Positions 28,225 through 40,751 of a DNA stretch of 64,000 bases are shown piece by piece. The stretch is from NCBI GenBank assembly GCA_033065855.1, contig JAVXUO010000948.1, forward strand, positions 1 through 64,000. The letters run 5' to 3'. The notes beneath the pieces are model-generated. The model was not told the origin of the DNA, ran no database searches, and saw nothing but the letters and a program-made list of their open reading frames with translations. The position numbers and the translations under genes are program-made. This DNA comes from Escallonia rubra (taxonomy: Eukaryota > Streptophyta > Magnoliopsida > Escalloniales > Escalloniaceae). Numbering within the stretch: the first letter of the stretch is position 1; each line of letters begins with the position of its first letter.

Positions 28225-28296
28225 CGACCAATTTATGCACCTGGCTTCGTACTCTTACTGGTGCCTAGCTTTGCCTGCTTACTTTGTTGCATTCAG
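28225..28296. repeat. 72-bp direct repeat, copy 2
   Basis: Second copy of the repeat at 27322-27393. It starts directly after element B and probably forms part of the promoter or leader of the PPR gene, whose ATG is at 28348. Confidence 0.85.
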
Positions 28297-28347
28297 TTCC
28301 CGGTACTACAAGACTCTGGGACTAGAAACTCGAGCAATCAACTGGTT

Positions 28348-30887
28348 ATGGCGCTCGAGTACAGTTGCTCCCCGTTAATTCACACCCGCTACTCCAACTT
28401 CCATCATCCTCCATCCCCTCATCTTCTCCTTAGAACTCTACCTCCAAAACCCAAGCGGCCATTCCCTATATCTGCCACTTCTTCCCCCAACTCCAACCCC
28501 AGCACCCCAACCCTTCCAATTTTCCTCCCATTTCTCCAAGACCAAGAACAAGACGACCCACTTCCCCAGAGAGAAGAAAATGAAGAAAACTTGGATTTAA
28601 TCAAAGACCCAATTCTCAAATTCTTCAAAACCCGCTCTTCCATTCAACAACCTGACCCTAGCCGCGAAGGCAAACTGACCCTCCAAAAGAACCGGCGCAC
28701 CTCATGGCACCTAGCCACACAAAATAACTTGGACCCGGATCCCAAACCCGAGCCAGACACCAGGCCCGAACCGAAAACCAAGAACACCCAGCTGGGTCAT
28801 TTAACTGGTGAGGGGATTGTGGGTGAGATTCTTGAACTTTCAAGGAACTTGCCAAAGAATGAAACTTTAGGGGAGGTATTGGGGGGTTATGAGGGGAAAA
28901 TAGGGGAAAACGACTGTGTGAAGGTGCTGGGTGTGATGGGTCAGGAAGGTCTTGTGACGGGTTGCTTGTGGTTTTTCGAATGGATGGGTTTGCAGGAGCC
29001 TTCGCTGGTTACGCCGCGCGCATGTTCGGCTTTGTTTCCGGTGTTGGGGAGGGCTGCGATGGGGGATGAGTTGATGGTGTTGTTTGGGAATTTGCCTGAT
29101 GGGAAGGAGTTTAAGGATGTGCATGTTTACAATGCTGCAATGTCCGGCCTTTTGTGCTGTGGGAGGTACGGGTTTTACGTAATACCTGTTCTTTGTTGCT
29201 TTTGTGCTAGTTTTAGTGGAAAAGATAATCCCATATGATGCATTCCTTGGTTAGTTTTAAGGAACTTGTACGTTAAGTTTGCACCCCTAAACATTGACCT
29301 TGCTTATCGTTTTTCACCTCGCTTTTCTTGTTAAATGATACTCTACTAAACCAAACTTTTATTCGATTTAAGGTTCTGAGAGTTCAAATTTAACCTTTGA
29401 AATTGCTAAGTAGTCAACGGGACTCAGGTCTTGAAAAAAGGGATTATAAGGTTTTCCTAGTAGTTCGAAGCTTCTGGTAGCAATTTTTGTAGTTCTCTCT
29501 TGTCAATTTTATCTTGCTTCGACTTGCAAAGATGAATTTTTTTAATTTGGAGTTAGTTGCTTGTGTTAGATATGATGATGCTTGGAAGGTGTACGAGACA
29601 ATGGAAATAAACAATGTCCAACCAGATCATGTCACATGTTCTATAATGATTACAATTATGAGGAAGAAGGGTAATAGCGCCAAAGATGCATGGCTATTCT
29701 TTGAAAGCATGAACAGGAAAGGAGCCAAGTGGAGTTTAGAAGTCATGGGATCTCTAATAAAATCATTCTGTGATGAGGGATTGAAAAAAGAAGCACTTAT
29801 TATCCAATCAGAAATGGAGAAAAAGGGGATCGCTTCTAATGCTGTTGTTTATAATACCTTAATGGATGCTTATAGTAAATCAAACCAGGTTGAAGAAGCT
29901 GAAGGTCTTTTTGCCGAAATGAAGGCCAAGGGAGTTGCACCTACCTCTGCCAGTTATAACATATTAATGGACGCATACAGCAGAAGAATGCAGCCTGACA
30001 TAATTGAGCAACTCCTAGTAGAGATGGAGAGTACAGGATTGGAGCCAAATGTTAAGTCATATACATGCTTGATTAGTGCCTACGGGAGGCAGAAGAATAT
30101 GAGCGACATGGCTGCAAATGCATTCTTGAGGATGAAGAGAGTTGGTATAAACCCTACTTCCCATTCATACACTGCTCTTATCCATGCATATTCAATCGGT
30201 GGTTGGCACGAGAAGGCCTATATAACTTTTGAAAACATGCTTAGGGAGGGAGTAAGACCATCTGTAGAAACTTATACAGCTCTGCTTGATGCATTTCGGC
30301 GGGCAGGGGACACCCAAACACTGATGAAAATTTGGAAAATTATGATTTATGATAAAGTTGAAGGCACACGAGTGACTTTTAACATTCTCTTAGATGGATT
30401 TGCTAAACAAGGTCACTACACTGAAGCACGAGATGTAATAAGCGAATTCAGGAAGATTGGCTTGCAACCAACAGTGATGACATATAACATGCTTATGAAT
30501 GCATATGCCCGGGGAGGGCAAGAATCAAAGTTGCCGCAGTTGCTTAAAGAAATGGCCACTCTCAATCTCAAACCTGACTCTGTTACTTATGCCACTATGA
30601 TATACTCCTATGTTCGTGTTCGTGATTTTAAGAGGGCCTTCTTCTATCACAAGCAGATGGTAAAAAGTGGACAAGTTCCAGATGCCAAATCATATGAGAA
30701 ACTAAGGGCAATTTTGGATGTAAAAGCCGCAACAAAAAACAGGAAGGATAAGAGTGCTATACTTGGTATAATAAGCAGCAAAATGGGCTCGTTAAAACAG
30801 AAGAGAAAAGGAAAGAAAGACGAGTTCTGGAAGAATAAGAAGCATCATGCAAGAACATATGGCTCTAATAGAGTTGGAGGCGGATAA
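28348..30887 (+). CDS. EMB1006: P-class pentatricopeptide repeat protein, EMB1006-like (At5g50280 type)
   Basis: An organelle RNA-binding protein; the Arabidopsis counterpart is needed for embryo development and is predicted to be chloroplastic. Exons 28348-29165 and 29570-30887 join within an Arg codon (CGR/YDDAW), giving 711 residues, close to the roughly 720 of the relative. The first 60 residues are rich in S, P and H with few acids, as in a transit peptide. From about residue 270 to 630 there is a run of 35-residue PPR units, for example AVVYNTLMDAYSKSNQVEEA, VKSYTCLISAYGRQ and VMTYNMLMNAYARGG. No E, DYW or SMR domain follows, so this is P-class. The tail is strongly basic (QKRKGKKDEFWKNKKHH). 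The ATG at 28348 (MALEYSCSP) is preferred over 28261, because upstream sequence belongs to a duplicated non-coding segment. Confidence 0.93.
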
Positions 30888-33689
30888 TGCTCTTCCTGTA
30901 CTTTGACTTGGGAACAGGGAAAGCTCTTTAAGTTACAAACTCCTAATATGGAACCTCAATGGGAGTCAACACTGCTTAAATAGGAATGGAGAGGAAGTGG
31001 AATGATGATGAAGCTTCATTGATGGGATCACTTCAGAAAAATTCTTATTCTTTGCCTTTGGCAAAACCTCACTCATGGTTTGCCTTGGAAATCACTGGCA
31101 ACCTCGTAGCAGTGATCTGACGATGTTACCAGGTAATGATCTCCCTGTTGTCTGTACTTTAATGTCATTTGAATCGCTTTCCTGCATATTACACTCTGTG
31201 TCAATTAGTTATATAATTGTATGCATATGAAACATTTTATTAAGCCTGTATGTTTGTGGGGATTCTTCACTCTTGGATAGCTAGTGGAGAAAGTTTCTAG
31301 GTCAGAAAGATTTTAGTTTTAGGTAAACTTAGTTCATCTAATGGATACAATTTAGTTCACTTTGCCATTGATATGCCTCTTACAACAAACCAGATAACTT
31401 TGACTAAGCTATCTGTTTTTCTTATGCTAGAAGATAATAGTGCATTACATTTGAAAGAACTAATTCAGCATTTCAGCTGCTTATTTCTCTTTTTTATGTT
31501 TTCAAGGTGGTAGATGAAGTGCAAGAATTCAAGATTTATTGATTATAGATTTTTATTGTCAAATACACTGTTTGTCTTGGTATAAGAATTGTTGGATTTC
31601 CGATAATTGGAGCCAATCAAAATAGATGGTCTATCAATACTCGAAACTTCGCTTTACTTGGCCAATCATTTACGACAGTTCGGCGAGTAAATGTAGCGGA
31701 TTGCTCCTTCTTCCACTTCTTTTGGTGGCGGACTCCACTACTAAAAGTAGTGGACAATACTTTTGGTCACAAATAGTTCCCTTCTAAAACTAGTGGATCC
31801 TTAAGTATGCACGGCCGACCCAAACTCTTGCCGTGGCACACAGACTCATATCAGAGGGATAAACAATCTCCCCAGCATTAGATGCAGATCAAGGTCTGGT
31901 ATTCGTAAGTAGAACCTTACTGACTTTATCTTCTTTCAACCTTTGGAATGATGATATCTACCCTGTAAGAAAAAGGGAAAAGGAATCAGTATTTCCAGCT
32001 CAGACTCTAGAATGACCGAAAAGTTTTACAATGCAAGCTCTGAAATTGATATACTTATTGTTCCATCACACTTAATTTGGTGATCCAAACAACACTCTTT
32101 TCATGTAGTTTTGATGTTCTGCTCTTTATTAGAGGCCCTACTCGGAGAAAGAAAACAGAAGGAAAAATTGTAAGTAGCTTTTACCAAAGAAAAAAGGAAG
32201 ATATCAAAAGTTTGAATTCATCTGGAAAATATGTATAATATGTATGTAGTTAAGCGCTTTCAGTGGGTGATGTGTAGCATGCCACTTAATGTCAAATACT
32301 GTACCTACATAGAAGCACTACGGTCGATGTTTTCAAATTTCACTCACTGAATTCTTATCAGCACTTCGCTTAACCAGTCAAACTATATCTCAAAGATAAC
32401 CACTTACATGGCCCATAACACCTACATACTATATTCTGCATTCTGGTATGCTTGGGTCCTGCTCCAGTTCAGCGTGGCCAAACAATCTGCATCCCGCGTA
32501 CTTCTTTGAGGCTTTGGGGACAATAAACAGGAATTGATAGTATCAGTCTACAATCAATATAAAAGGACCTGAAGATAGTCAGTCATCTTTGTTAGGATAA
32601 ATCTTTAAAAGGGTGGTTACGAGATGAGTGAAATGGAGTGGTATTTCGGGGTATAGTACGGTTTAAAGGTTGTTTCATGCATAGTCAGAGGAACTCTTAG
32701 TTGGCCTCTGAAATTTAGGTAGTCATTTTGTTTGAACATGATTGAAAGTGTGATTAGGTGTGATTGATCTTATATATGAAATCTTGTATTTAGAGAAAAG
32801 ATTGCCAAAAAGTGGTAAAGATGGTAATGGAATGACGTGGAGCTTTGTATTTGCCACTGGTTGTTAAACACCATTAATGCAAGTAACTTTACCCATTTTC
32901 TTTTTCCATTTTTTTTGCCTTTTGCCGGCAGGAAATTGTTGGTATTTCTATTAGAGAAACAAAGTTAAACCAGAACGTTGCTCTTTCTCAATTATTCCAT
33001 GGTGAAGATTTTGGTTGTGGATAATGAATGTTACCATGATCTAAAGTTAATGATTAGGTGAATTTAAGATGAGCTATTGGTCTGTGCAAAAGTTATAGGA
33101 AAAGCAGTGTTTGTTTCTGATACATTAGTATGTTGTACAAAATTTTGCAGGAGTTTGTTTTTGACCAGAAAGAAACTGAATTACATGACCAAACCCTACC
33201 ACAATCTACTCCAAAGCACAGCTTAGAAATATAGTGATCATCACTGGTACTAGCTCAGCGAAGCATAACCTCAAAGCTGGATTACCCATTGAAGCTCTAT
33301 GTCCCAAGTCTCTAGTCACTCCATCCAGAGCCATCGTTGGTCACCAAAACCTGCCAAGAAACGGACCAAAAAAAAGAGATGGTGAACATCTTCACCCCTT
33401 GAGGACATAGGACAACTAGATTCCCCACCTTTTAACCGGTTCAAACTTCATACTAGTAAGTCCACCTTTAAGCTCCATAGTAGGAAAGAGGACTTGGGAT
33501 GTCATAGGAATGTGGCTTTGACAAAGGCATCTCCAGATCTCCAGGAGTCATCACAGATGGCTGTGGTGGTTGCCTTTCTGGTTCATAGAGGACGAAGCCA
33601 TGGTTCTCGACCTTCTATGGATATTGTGATTCAATGTACGCAATGTCTTAGCTGTTCAGGAAAAGGCTTAACAGAGACGAGTCTACGTG
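30888..33689. other. PPR 3' flank and intergenic DNA
   Basis: About 2.8 kb without a supportable gene. The first few hundred bases are probably PPR 3'UTR. The rest is mixed AT-rich DNA with short frames only. No paired terminal repeats were found. Confidence 0.5.
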
Positions 33690-34797
33690 GCACACACGAT
33701 GCATGTGCAAGAAAAAGTTAATTAATATGAATTTTGTCAAAAAAATGTGTTTATTATCACATTTGGTAAAACGAATTTCAAATTATGGAAACTAAACATG
33801 TCCTTATAAGTAGTTATTCACAATTTAAACTTTTATTTGTTTCATTTTTCTAAAAAACTAAAGAATGTTGTCTAAACATTCTAGATAGTAGTGACAGACG
33901 CAATGTGTGTGTCAAATTGAAGTTAGTAATACAATATTTTTATAAAAGCAAGTTTGATCTTTAAAATAAATAAGTTTTGACTATTTTTGAATGAATTTTA
34001 AATAGCCCATGTGCAACATTAAATTTGCTTGAAATTTGTTAAAAAATCAAGCATGATATATAATAATATAATTGTTTAAAAATGTGAAAACCAAACATGT
34101 CTTTAAGGTAGTTATTTACTACTCCCTCCGTCCCTAAAAAACTGATCATATTTCATTTTTGGGACGTCCCACAAAAATTGATCACTTCCAAATTAGGAAA
34201 GATTTTGTAGGTATTTTTACATATTTACCATTTTTATACTTTTTTTATTCTATTTCTCTCACCACATTTAATTCTCTACCAACTCATTTTCTCTCTCCTG
34301 GCCCACCACTTTACACTTTTTTATTCTATTTCTCTCCACATTTAATACTCTACCAACCAATTTTCTCTCTCATGGCCCACTTCCCTCCTCTCTCTAAAGG
34401 ATAAAATGGGAAAGACACAATATATAAGCTAAATCCTTAATATACGTGCAAAGTCAAATGGACCGATCTTTTAGGGACGGAGGGAGTATTTAGTATTTAC
34501 TGTTTTTATTTTGTGTCATTTTTAAGAAATTTCTCATGGTGCCAAGTGTCACCATTTTAGATAGTTAGTTATGATCTTTTGGATGTATTTTGACTGCATT
34601 TTTTAAAATAATTTTTAAATTTTAAGCACCTAACATGTCTTATTATTCAAATATTATGTTTTGTGTTATTTTAAAAAAATTCTTATGATGCCAAGTGTCA
34701 ACATTTTAAGTGGGTATTTATGTAATACCAAGAGGTGTTACACCAAAAGAGATTTTCTCTTTATATACGAGCTGCCGTGCACACGCGATGCGCGTGC
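33690..34797. repeat. Pair of near-palindromic GCACRCGATGCRYGTGC motifs
   Basis: Two 19-base near-palindromes, gcacacacgatgcatgtgc (33690-33708) and gcacacgcgatgcgcgtgc (34779-34797), lie 1.1 kb apart in the same orientation. Both are preceded by acgag and cgtg, so about 30 bases match. Between them are a Stowaway MITE and a direct duplication of about 50 bp (34508-34560 and 34658-34708, sharing tgccaagtgtca). These look like copies of one dispersed-repeat terminus. Confidence 0.5.
34122..34486. mobile_element. Stowaway-type MITE (Tc1/mariner), copy 2
   Basis: 365 bp between TA dinucleotides at 34120-34121 and 34487-34488. Both ends read ctccctccgtccctaaaa inward, a perfect 18-base inverted repeat. 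The interior is collinear with the copy at 8134-8503 (gattttgtaggtatttttacat and the duplicated tttctctc blocks). The better-preserved ends suggest it is the younger of the two. Confidence 0.9.
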
Positions 34798-36081
34798 GAC
34801 TCATTCATATTAACGGATTATTGCTTGGGAGTTAAGGGCTGATCTAGCCCTGTTGTATATGCCTCCTCAACTTTAGTTTTGGATGCTCCCTAGTCATAAC
34901 ATCATGGAGGATGGCTGGATTACAAATTATCACCACTGCTTCTTACGAAGCTTCCCTACTACTGCAATTTGTACTACATCGTGTATATGGTTCACTGCCA
35001 ACATTTGGTTGTTTAAGTGACAATGAGACAACTTTTTTGTCAGCAGTAAAGTCTGTTGTACTGAGAGGCAAACAAATTGGTCGCTTTTAGTCTACAGCAC
35101 CTCCACTTGCAGTCCACGGCCTCCAACCGCCACCACCACTGCCTCCAACAATTGCACACCCACGACCGTCATCAGTGACCAATCGCGCACCCACAACCAC
35201 CAAGCACCCACCCACCGAGCCTGGAAATGAGATCAGCGCACATTTACTTTGAGCAAGCCATTTTGCAGAACCCATTGACCAAGTTTTTTGGCCCATTTTG
35301 TAGAATACATTAAGCAAGTTTTTTGATTGTCCTCTCAGATTGAATAAAACGTAGGGGAAAATAATGCAGCTTAAAAAATGCATGCCAAATACAAAATAAG
35401 GCAGGCTTACCGTTAGATTGTTGAAGAGAACAATTCTTCCAAATTGCAATGAAGATGGATGAAGGGAGAAATGGAGGAAGTTTGGCTGATTTAGGTAGTT
35501 ACGTGCAGTAGAGGGAGAAAGCCAGTCTTTGGAGAGTGGGTTAGTGGACAGTGGGATAGTGGTTTTTACGGTTTTACCCTTATAGTTGTCTAAGTTTTAC
35601 CCTGTGGTAGTATAAATTTTGTGAAGAGGATGGGTAATTATGTAAAAGTCCTAATTTTGGACACTGGTCAGCATCAGATTGACTTTCAGTGTAACACCAA
35701 AATGGATGTTACACCAAAAGCCCTGTTCTCATTATTAGTAGTATAGATATAATGTCGATGTGGAAGACCTTTGAAGTGGTGGAACTTCGAGGGATAAAAA
35801 ATTTGAAATTGTACAATAGGGAACTAGGGTTTGAAAGATCCTTTAAAGGTGGCACTCCTTTCTTGGTTTTCGTCTTTCCGGAAGACTATGGCCATTAATA
35901 TTGCAGGAAGTTATAATACTTGGAATGTCGTGATGAATGTGAGATGGGAGTAGAAGATGGTAAGTCTCTCCTTCCTCGTTGTTCAGCAGCAAGGCTGTGA
36001 ACTCCATTGTCCCAGAGCAATCCCAAGTCCTAAGCCTCAGATTCCCTGCTAACTCTCCCAATAGTAGTAGCATAAATTAAA
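34798..36081. other. Intergenic repeat-rich DNA
   Basis: About 1.3 kb. Two gttacaccaaaag motifs (near 34738 and 35707) enclose most of it, suggesting a further decayed repeat. A CCACC-rich patch lies at 35098-35220. The longest minus-strand frame (35087-35449) shows no recognisable domain. No gene is supported. Confidence 0.45.
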
Positions 36082-37237
36082 GGGTTGATTACGCGAGGCG
36101 CCCCAAGTTTACCTACGGTAGCGTTTGGCACAAAGTTTATTGTAGCTATCTCACACCACAAACTTGCTTAAGTGTGGCATTTAACATCCTCCGACCATTT
36201 TCCAGGCAAAGATCTCACCCAAGAGGTGATCAGGCTCAACTTTTGGGTGGCATTTTTGGCAAATCATTCTTTTTCACTCTTCATTTTCTAATCTGGCACC
36301 ACCTCTCTCTCTCCACCACACCACCACCACCATCATCTCCACCGTGACCACCCACTCCGAGTTCGCCACCCTCCTAATCCTCTCCTCAAATGTCTCCAAG
36401 ATCAGGAGGCCATCCTCGATCTTAGATTCGTTGACATCGCTGCCCGCGCTGGTCCACCGCAGCATCACCATCGGCAAGAACCCCTTTCCCAGAAGAAAAT
36501 CAACCGCGCTTCCCAAGCATGGCTTCCAGCGCGACCCCCTCCGCCTGGCGGCAGCGGTGACGTCTTCGGCCCAAGCCCTGCAACACTCACCTTACAACCA
36601 CTGCACAAATCACCCCATGCCACACGCTGCCGCATGAACCACCACAGACCACATTGATCTTCAATAACCACATGCTGACAAATCACCGCACGTTACACCA
36701 AACGCACAACCGGCATCACCATACCATTATACTCACTACTCAGGAACCACAGCGTCAGTCACCATACACACCACCGTCGGTGATTGGGTTTTGGGATTTC
36801 GATTGAGTTTTAAACTGGCAGGCACAAGTATGGTAGTTGACAGGGAGGAGGTGGTGGCGGTAGTGTGGTGGTTGATACAGAGGTGGTGGCGGTAGGTGTG
36901 GCCGGTGTGGGTTGCAATGGTGGTCGAGGCAGTCCAGTGACGGGTTGGAAGCTGGAAGAATGACGTGAGGGGAAAAAAAAAGAAGAAGAAGAAGAAGAAA
37001 AGGAAGCCAAAAAAAGAAAGTTAAAATTTTATAATTATACAATTTGTGAACTCTCCATAATACCTTTAAAAATTTTGCAACCTCATCACTCCGATGAAGA
37101 TTTTGACCGGAATTTGGTCGTAGGAATGTAGATGCCACACTTATGCAAGTCTGTGGTGCGAGATAGCTAAAATAAACTACTTTATGGTGCCCAACGCTAC
37201 CACGCGTAGACTTGAGGGCGCCTCGCGTAACTGATCC
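36082..37237. mobile_element. Mutator-like element (MULE) with long TIRs and cargo-like core
   Basis: 1156 bp with inverted repeats of about 120 bp: left gggttgattacgcgaggcgc, right (reverse complement) ggatcagttacgcgaggcgc, continuing through gtagcgtt, agctatct, cacca and aagtgtggcat on both sides. The flanks taaattaaa (36073-36081) and tgaattaac (37238-37246) match at 7 of 9 positions, the 9-bp duplication made by MULEs. The core (about 36300-36960) is GC-rich and unlike its surroundings, with open frames on both strands, as in Pack-MULEs that carry host gene pieces. I cannot identify the donor. No MuDR-type transposase is present. Confidence 0.85.
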
Positions 37238-39959
37238 TGAATTAACGTAAGAATGTCTTCTTGGGCTTTGAGTCTAAATATCCTCTTCTCCATCCTTTTT
37301 TTTTAGACATTGCCTTTAGACACACTACCAAGACTTGCCTTGACAAGTAACCACATATACAGTGACCCATTGGTGGTACAATTTATGACTTAATACCTGC
37401 ATGTTTTAGGGCAGTATGTGTACTTAGCAAAAGTGTTCTATGTTGTGCTATCACAGAAAAACAGTTTATTATAACTGATACGCAAACTAGGGACCTCCTG
37501 CATCCAACTTCGGAACAAAATGATGACCAATCCTATTCCCTCTGACGCTCACATCAATCCTTGCACCAGTGGTGGTCTGATCCTATCTAGACTACCCAGC
37601 ATAGGCTGATCTTTTTGGTTTAGCGGATGTTTTTGTTCACTTGTCTTCTGCTGTTGCTCCTATCATGAGCTTTTATTTTGATATGTAGCTGTTCAATTAT
37701 TGGTGATAGATATTCATTTGTGAGGTGCTCTGCTTTGTGTTTATGCAGCTTACATGTTCTGTAACTCGTGACTGCTTGCAGTCCATCTTCATATGTATGT
37801 CTTTACTATTTCACCGAAAAAAAGTAAAAAAGATCAGCTCTTGCAAGAATCCAACATTTCATAGTTTTCTTCTAATCAACCTGATTTTCTAGGTGTCTTA
37901 CTAGATGTAAATGCAAAAGAAACAGTATCTGCTTCCCTGCTCACTGGTTTTCACTGAAAAGGCAGAAACTGCTCCCCTGCTTCCTACTGCTCGGTCAGTC
38001 CTCGTAGGTCCGAAATTTCCAGTTGATCTTGTGTGCAGAGGACGCAAGTTATAAAGCTTGTCACCATGCATGCCACCAGAAGCAACCAAGACTTTCTATA
38101 AGCAAGTTACAATCAAAGACAACGCGAAACCTAGAGGGCACACTTGATCTTTGGCAGTAAGCCATCGGCTGATGCAGTGGAAATGGCAAGCATAATTGCA
38201 GATACCTAAACTATATCAATCAATTGGCTTCGAATCACTGGGAAAACTATGCACAAGCAAAGATTAGATAACACTAAAGGGAACTGTATTTCATCCTGCA
38301 AATGTTTCAATCAACTATACGTACCCCAAGCTGGAGTGCACTCCTTGCCGGTGAGACCATCCTCACAAGCTTGGCACTCGTTGCAGTAGCAAGAGTTTGT
38401 ACATTGGTTTATAATGAGATGTGCCCTAAAAACTAAATGCCCAAGAGGTGTTTGATGAAATGCGCAACATTTTGTGGCTGCACAGGCTGACAATCGAGTC
38501 TCATCTCTCATTTTTGGCAAAAAAAATTTGATGTAATTAACAAGCCTGAGCCTTTGCTTTTGCTAAACGATCGGCAAGTCAAAAGTTTTTGATTTGATTC
38601 AAAGAGCAATCCAAGGGGAAATGATAAGTTTAACCGGGCAATAATTGAGTATTTTGACAATATTTACATCTCAGTTCAAGTGGGTGGACACCACCATTCA
38701 AAATTCAATCCAAATTGTAGATAATGGTGTTGACATTTAAAAGCACAAATCTGTAGCAGATGAAATGTAAAACTCAATGGCAGAGACGACCATCGTAACA
38801 GGTTGGGCCCTTTTCTTGCTTGGGGACCAAACTTGACAAATTGGTCTTCCATTCTCATAAACAAGTATTCTAGCTAAAATACATTCTATTTTAGATCTCC
38901 CATCGTCGGTCCAAACTATACCCAAGACTATGATGAGAAATTAAAATTGTCTTTACAAAGGATATAAGCCTTTGACGGTTGACTTGCGTAACGCACGGAG
39001 GGAGGCGTGACTGTGTGTTGTGTACGTTTGTGAGTGCAAAGTTACAATTATAAACTTGTGGTTCAGGTCAACCAGGGTTAAGCAAAGGAATGTAGCTGAC
39101 ATTTGACCCACATTCCTATTAATTATAACTTGTTGTCATAATATTAGTGATAAGTGATAACCTAATACCACGTAAGCTGATATCGTGGTGTTAGATAACC
39201 ACTGAATATTTGTCTCTCATTCTCTGCGAGGCCACCTATGTTGTAAGGAGAAATTAAGTCGTTTTCATCGTTAAGAAGCTAAAAACATGGGATTATGGAT
39301 CAATTTGTCCACCTTGTGATTAGTGAAACCAGAATCGCCCACCGTGTATTAAAACTCTAAAATCAAGGTCGAGTTTGAAAAAATAATTCCGTTCTCGTAT
39401 GAGTAGAAGTTTTGAAGGCAAAATTGATTCGTAACAGTTATTTTCTGCCCACCACTTTTACATCTTGAATTAATTTAACCTCATAAATTGGTCGTGCTTT
39501 GTGAATTTGGTACACGGGCTTTGGTACGTTCACATGGAAGCCCCCAAAATAAGGAAGCCGAAAGGTAAATTGGGTCAAAAGGTAAGTTGGGCCCTCTGTT
39601 AATGGCTAGCAACAAGGAACCGAAGAAATGGGCCGAAAGGTAAAATTGGAAATGTACCACTTTTAATAGTAACAATTAAAGATTAACCATTTTCTGTGCA
39701 AGGTCAATGAACTCGTTTTGTATACAAAACCTCACGAGGAGCCTTTTATCCTTATACCCTAATAAAGTGTTTTTATCCATCTCGGGTTTCGTTAACAGGT
39801 TAAATTTTTTTTTTTTCAAAATAAAACCTTCAAGAACATAAATGAGGTATGAAAAAACATAATGCAATGTAAAAATATGAATTCTTGAAAGAAATATTAG
39901 TACAATAAAAAATACATCAACACTGTAATTTAAGTGTAACATACTTTCACGAGGTAGTA
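37238..39959. other. Intergenic DNA with one Cys-rich exon-like stretch
   Basis: About 2.7 kb without a confirmed gene. On the minus strand, 38331-38420 reads SCYCNECQACEDGLTGKEC and ends in a donor-like ggGTACGT, but no start, partners or conserved family were found. A second minus-strand patch (38676-38925) is open for about 60 codons without a recognised domain. The rest is AT-rich. Confidence 0.4.
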
Positions 39960-40090
39960 TGTAATATCCCGAACTTCGGGAATCGGTTAAAATAACCATC
40001 TGAGCTCTGAAAAATAAACGGGCGTTAAATTTGAGTAATGTTTGGGTATTAGTGGAGAATGTAAGTTTAAAAGAATTTTGGGGCATTACA
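39960..40090. mobile_element. Very short solo LTR (TRIM/SMART-like LTR fossil)
   Basis: 131 bp beginning TGTAATATCCC and ending GGGGCATTACA, i.e. the TG...CA ends and short inverted termini of an LTR. It is flanked on both sides by tagta (39955-39959 and 40091-40095), a perfect 5-bp target duplication as left by LTR-retrotransposon integrase. No internal region or second LTR is present, so it looks like the product of LTR-LTR recombination. The cleanly matched duplication argues for moderate age. Parent family unknown; the TGTAATATCCCG start recalls Ty3-type LTRs. Confidence 0.72.
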
Positions 40091-40614
40091 TAGTAACTGT
40101 CAAAAAAGTTCTATTCAACGTCAGGAACTCGACAATCATCCCTAGTTTTGTTGTATAATCTCACATAACTTCAAGCACCCCTAAAAATAATCACATGACG
40201 CATTCAACTAATTAGAAACATGTATTATTCCCTTGCAACATGTGCTTTAGAAAATATTTAATGCTTCAAGACCGGTGGTCCCGACCATCCAAGATTACAA
40301 GAGATACTATAGACTAACCTTTTACTTTTCTTAATCTCAAATTTAACGATTCCGTTGTCAGTAGTAAATGTCAAAGATCGTATAATATCTACTCACAGAA
40401 TACACATATTGAAGCACTTTTTAGACCGTCCTCCTATCTGTCCCTGCAAGAATGAAGAAGCCAACTCTCAAACAAGCAAATTAAATATCCCTAATCATCC
40501 TCAATTATTATCCTTAATTAATTCTGAGTTTCTAAGCCAACCATCATCTTTGTCTCAAGAACATCATTATTATGTAAACACAAAAAGGGCCTTTAGGTAA
40601 CTCCACACAAACAC
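40091..40614. other. Distal 5' flank of the MRF1-like gene
   Basis: About 520 bases of AT-rich DNA between the solo LTR and the telobox cluster. No gene or repeat recognised; likely distal promoter of the MRF1-like gene. Confidence 0.4.
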
Positions 40615-40751
40615 AAACCCAAACCCAAACCCAAACCCTAGCCGGGCCTACACACAACCCCATCTTTAACAACTCACTTTAGCGACAAAGCCACGTGTCC
40701 GATCTTATGCCATAATGACGTGGACATGTAACCGCAGCCTCCCTATATATA
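40615..40751 (+). promoter_or_regulatory. Telobox/(AAACCC)n cluster and TATA box of the MRF1-like gene
   Basis: Four AAACCC units run from 40615 to 40638 and end in AAACCCTA, the plant telobox. A TATATATA box lies at 40744-40751. A second, reversed telobox (TAGGGTTT) is in the leader near 40889. Teloboxes are common in promoters of plant ribosomal-protein and other translation genes, which fits a translation regulator. TSS is inferred to be about 40780, giving a leader of about 340 bases. Confidence 0.62.
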
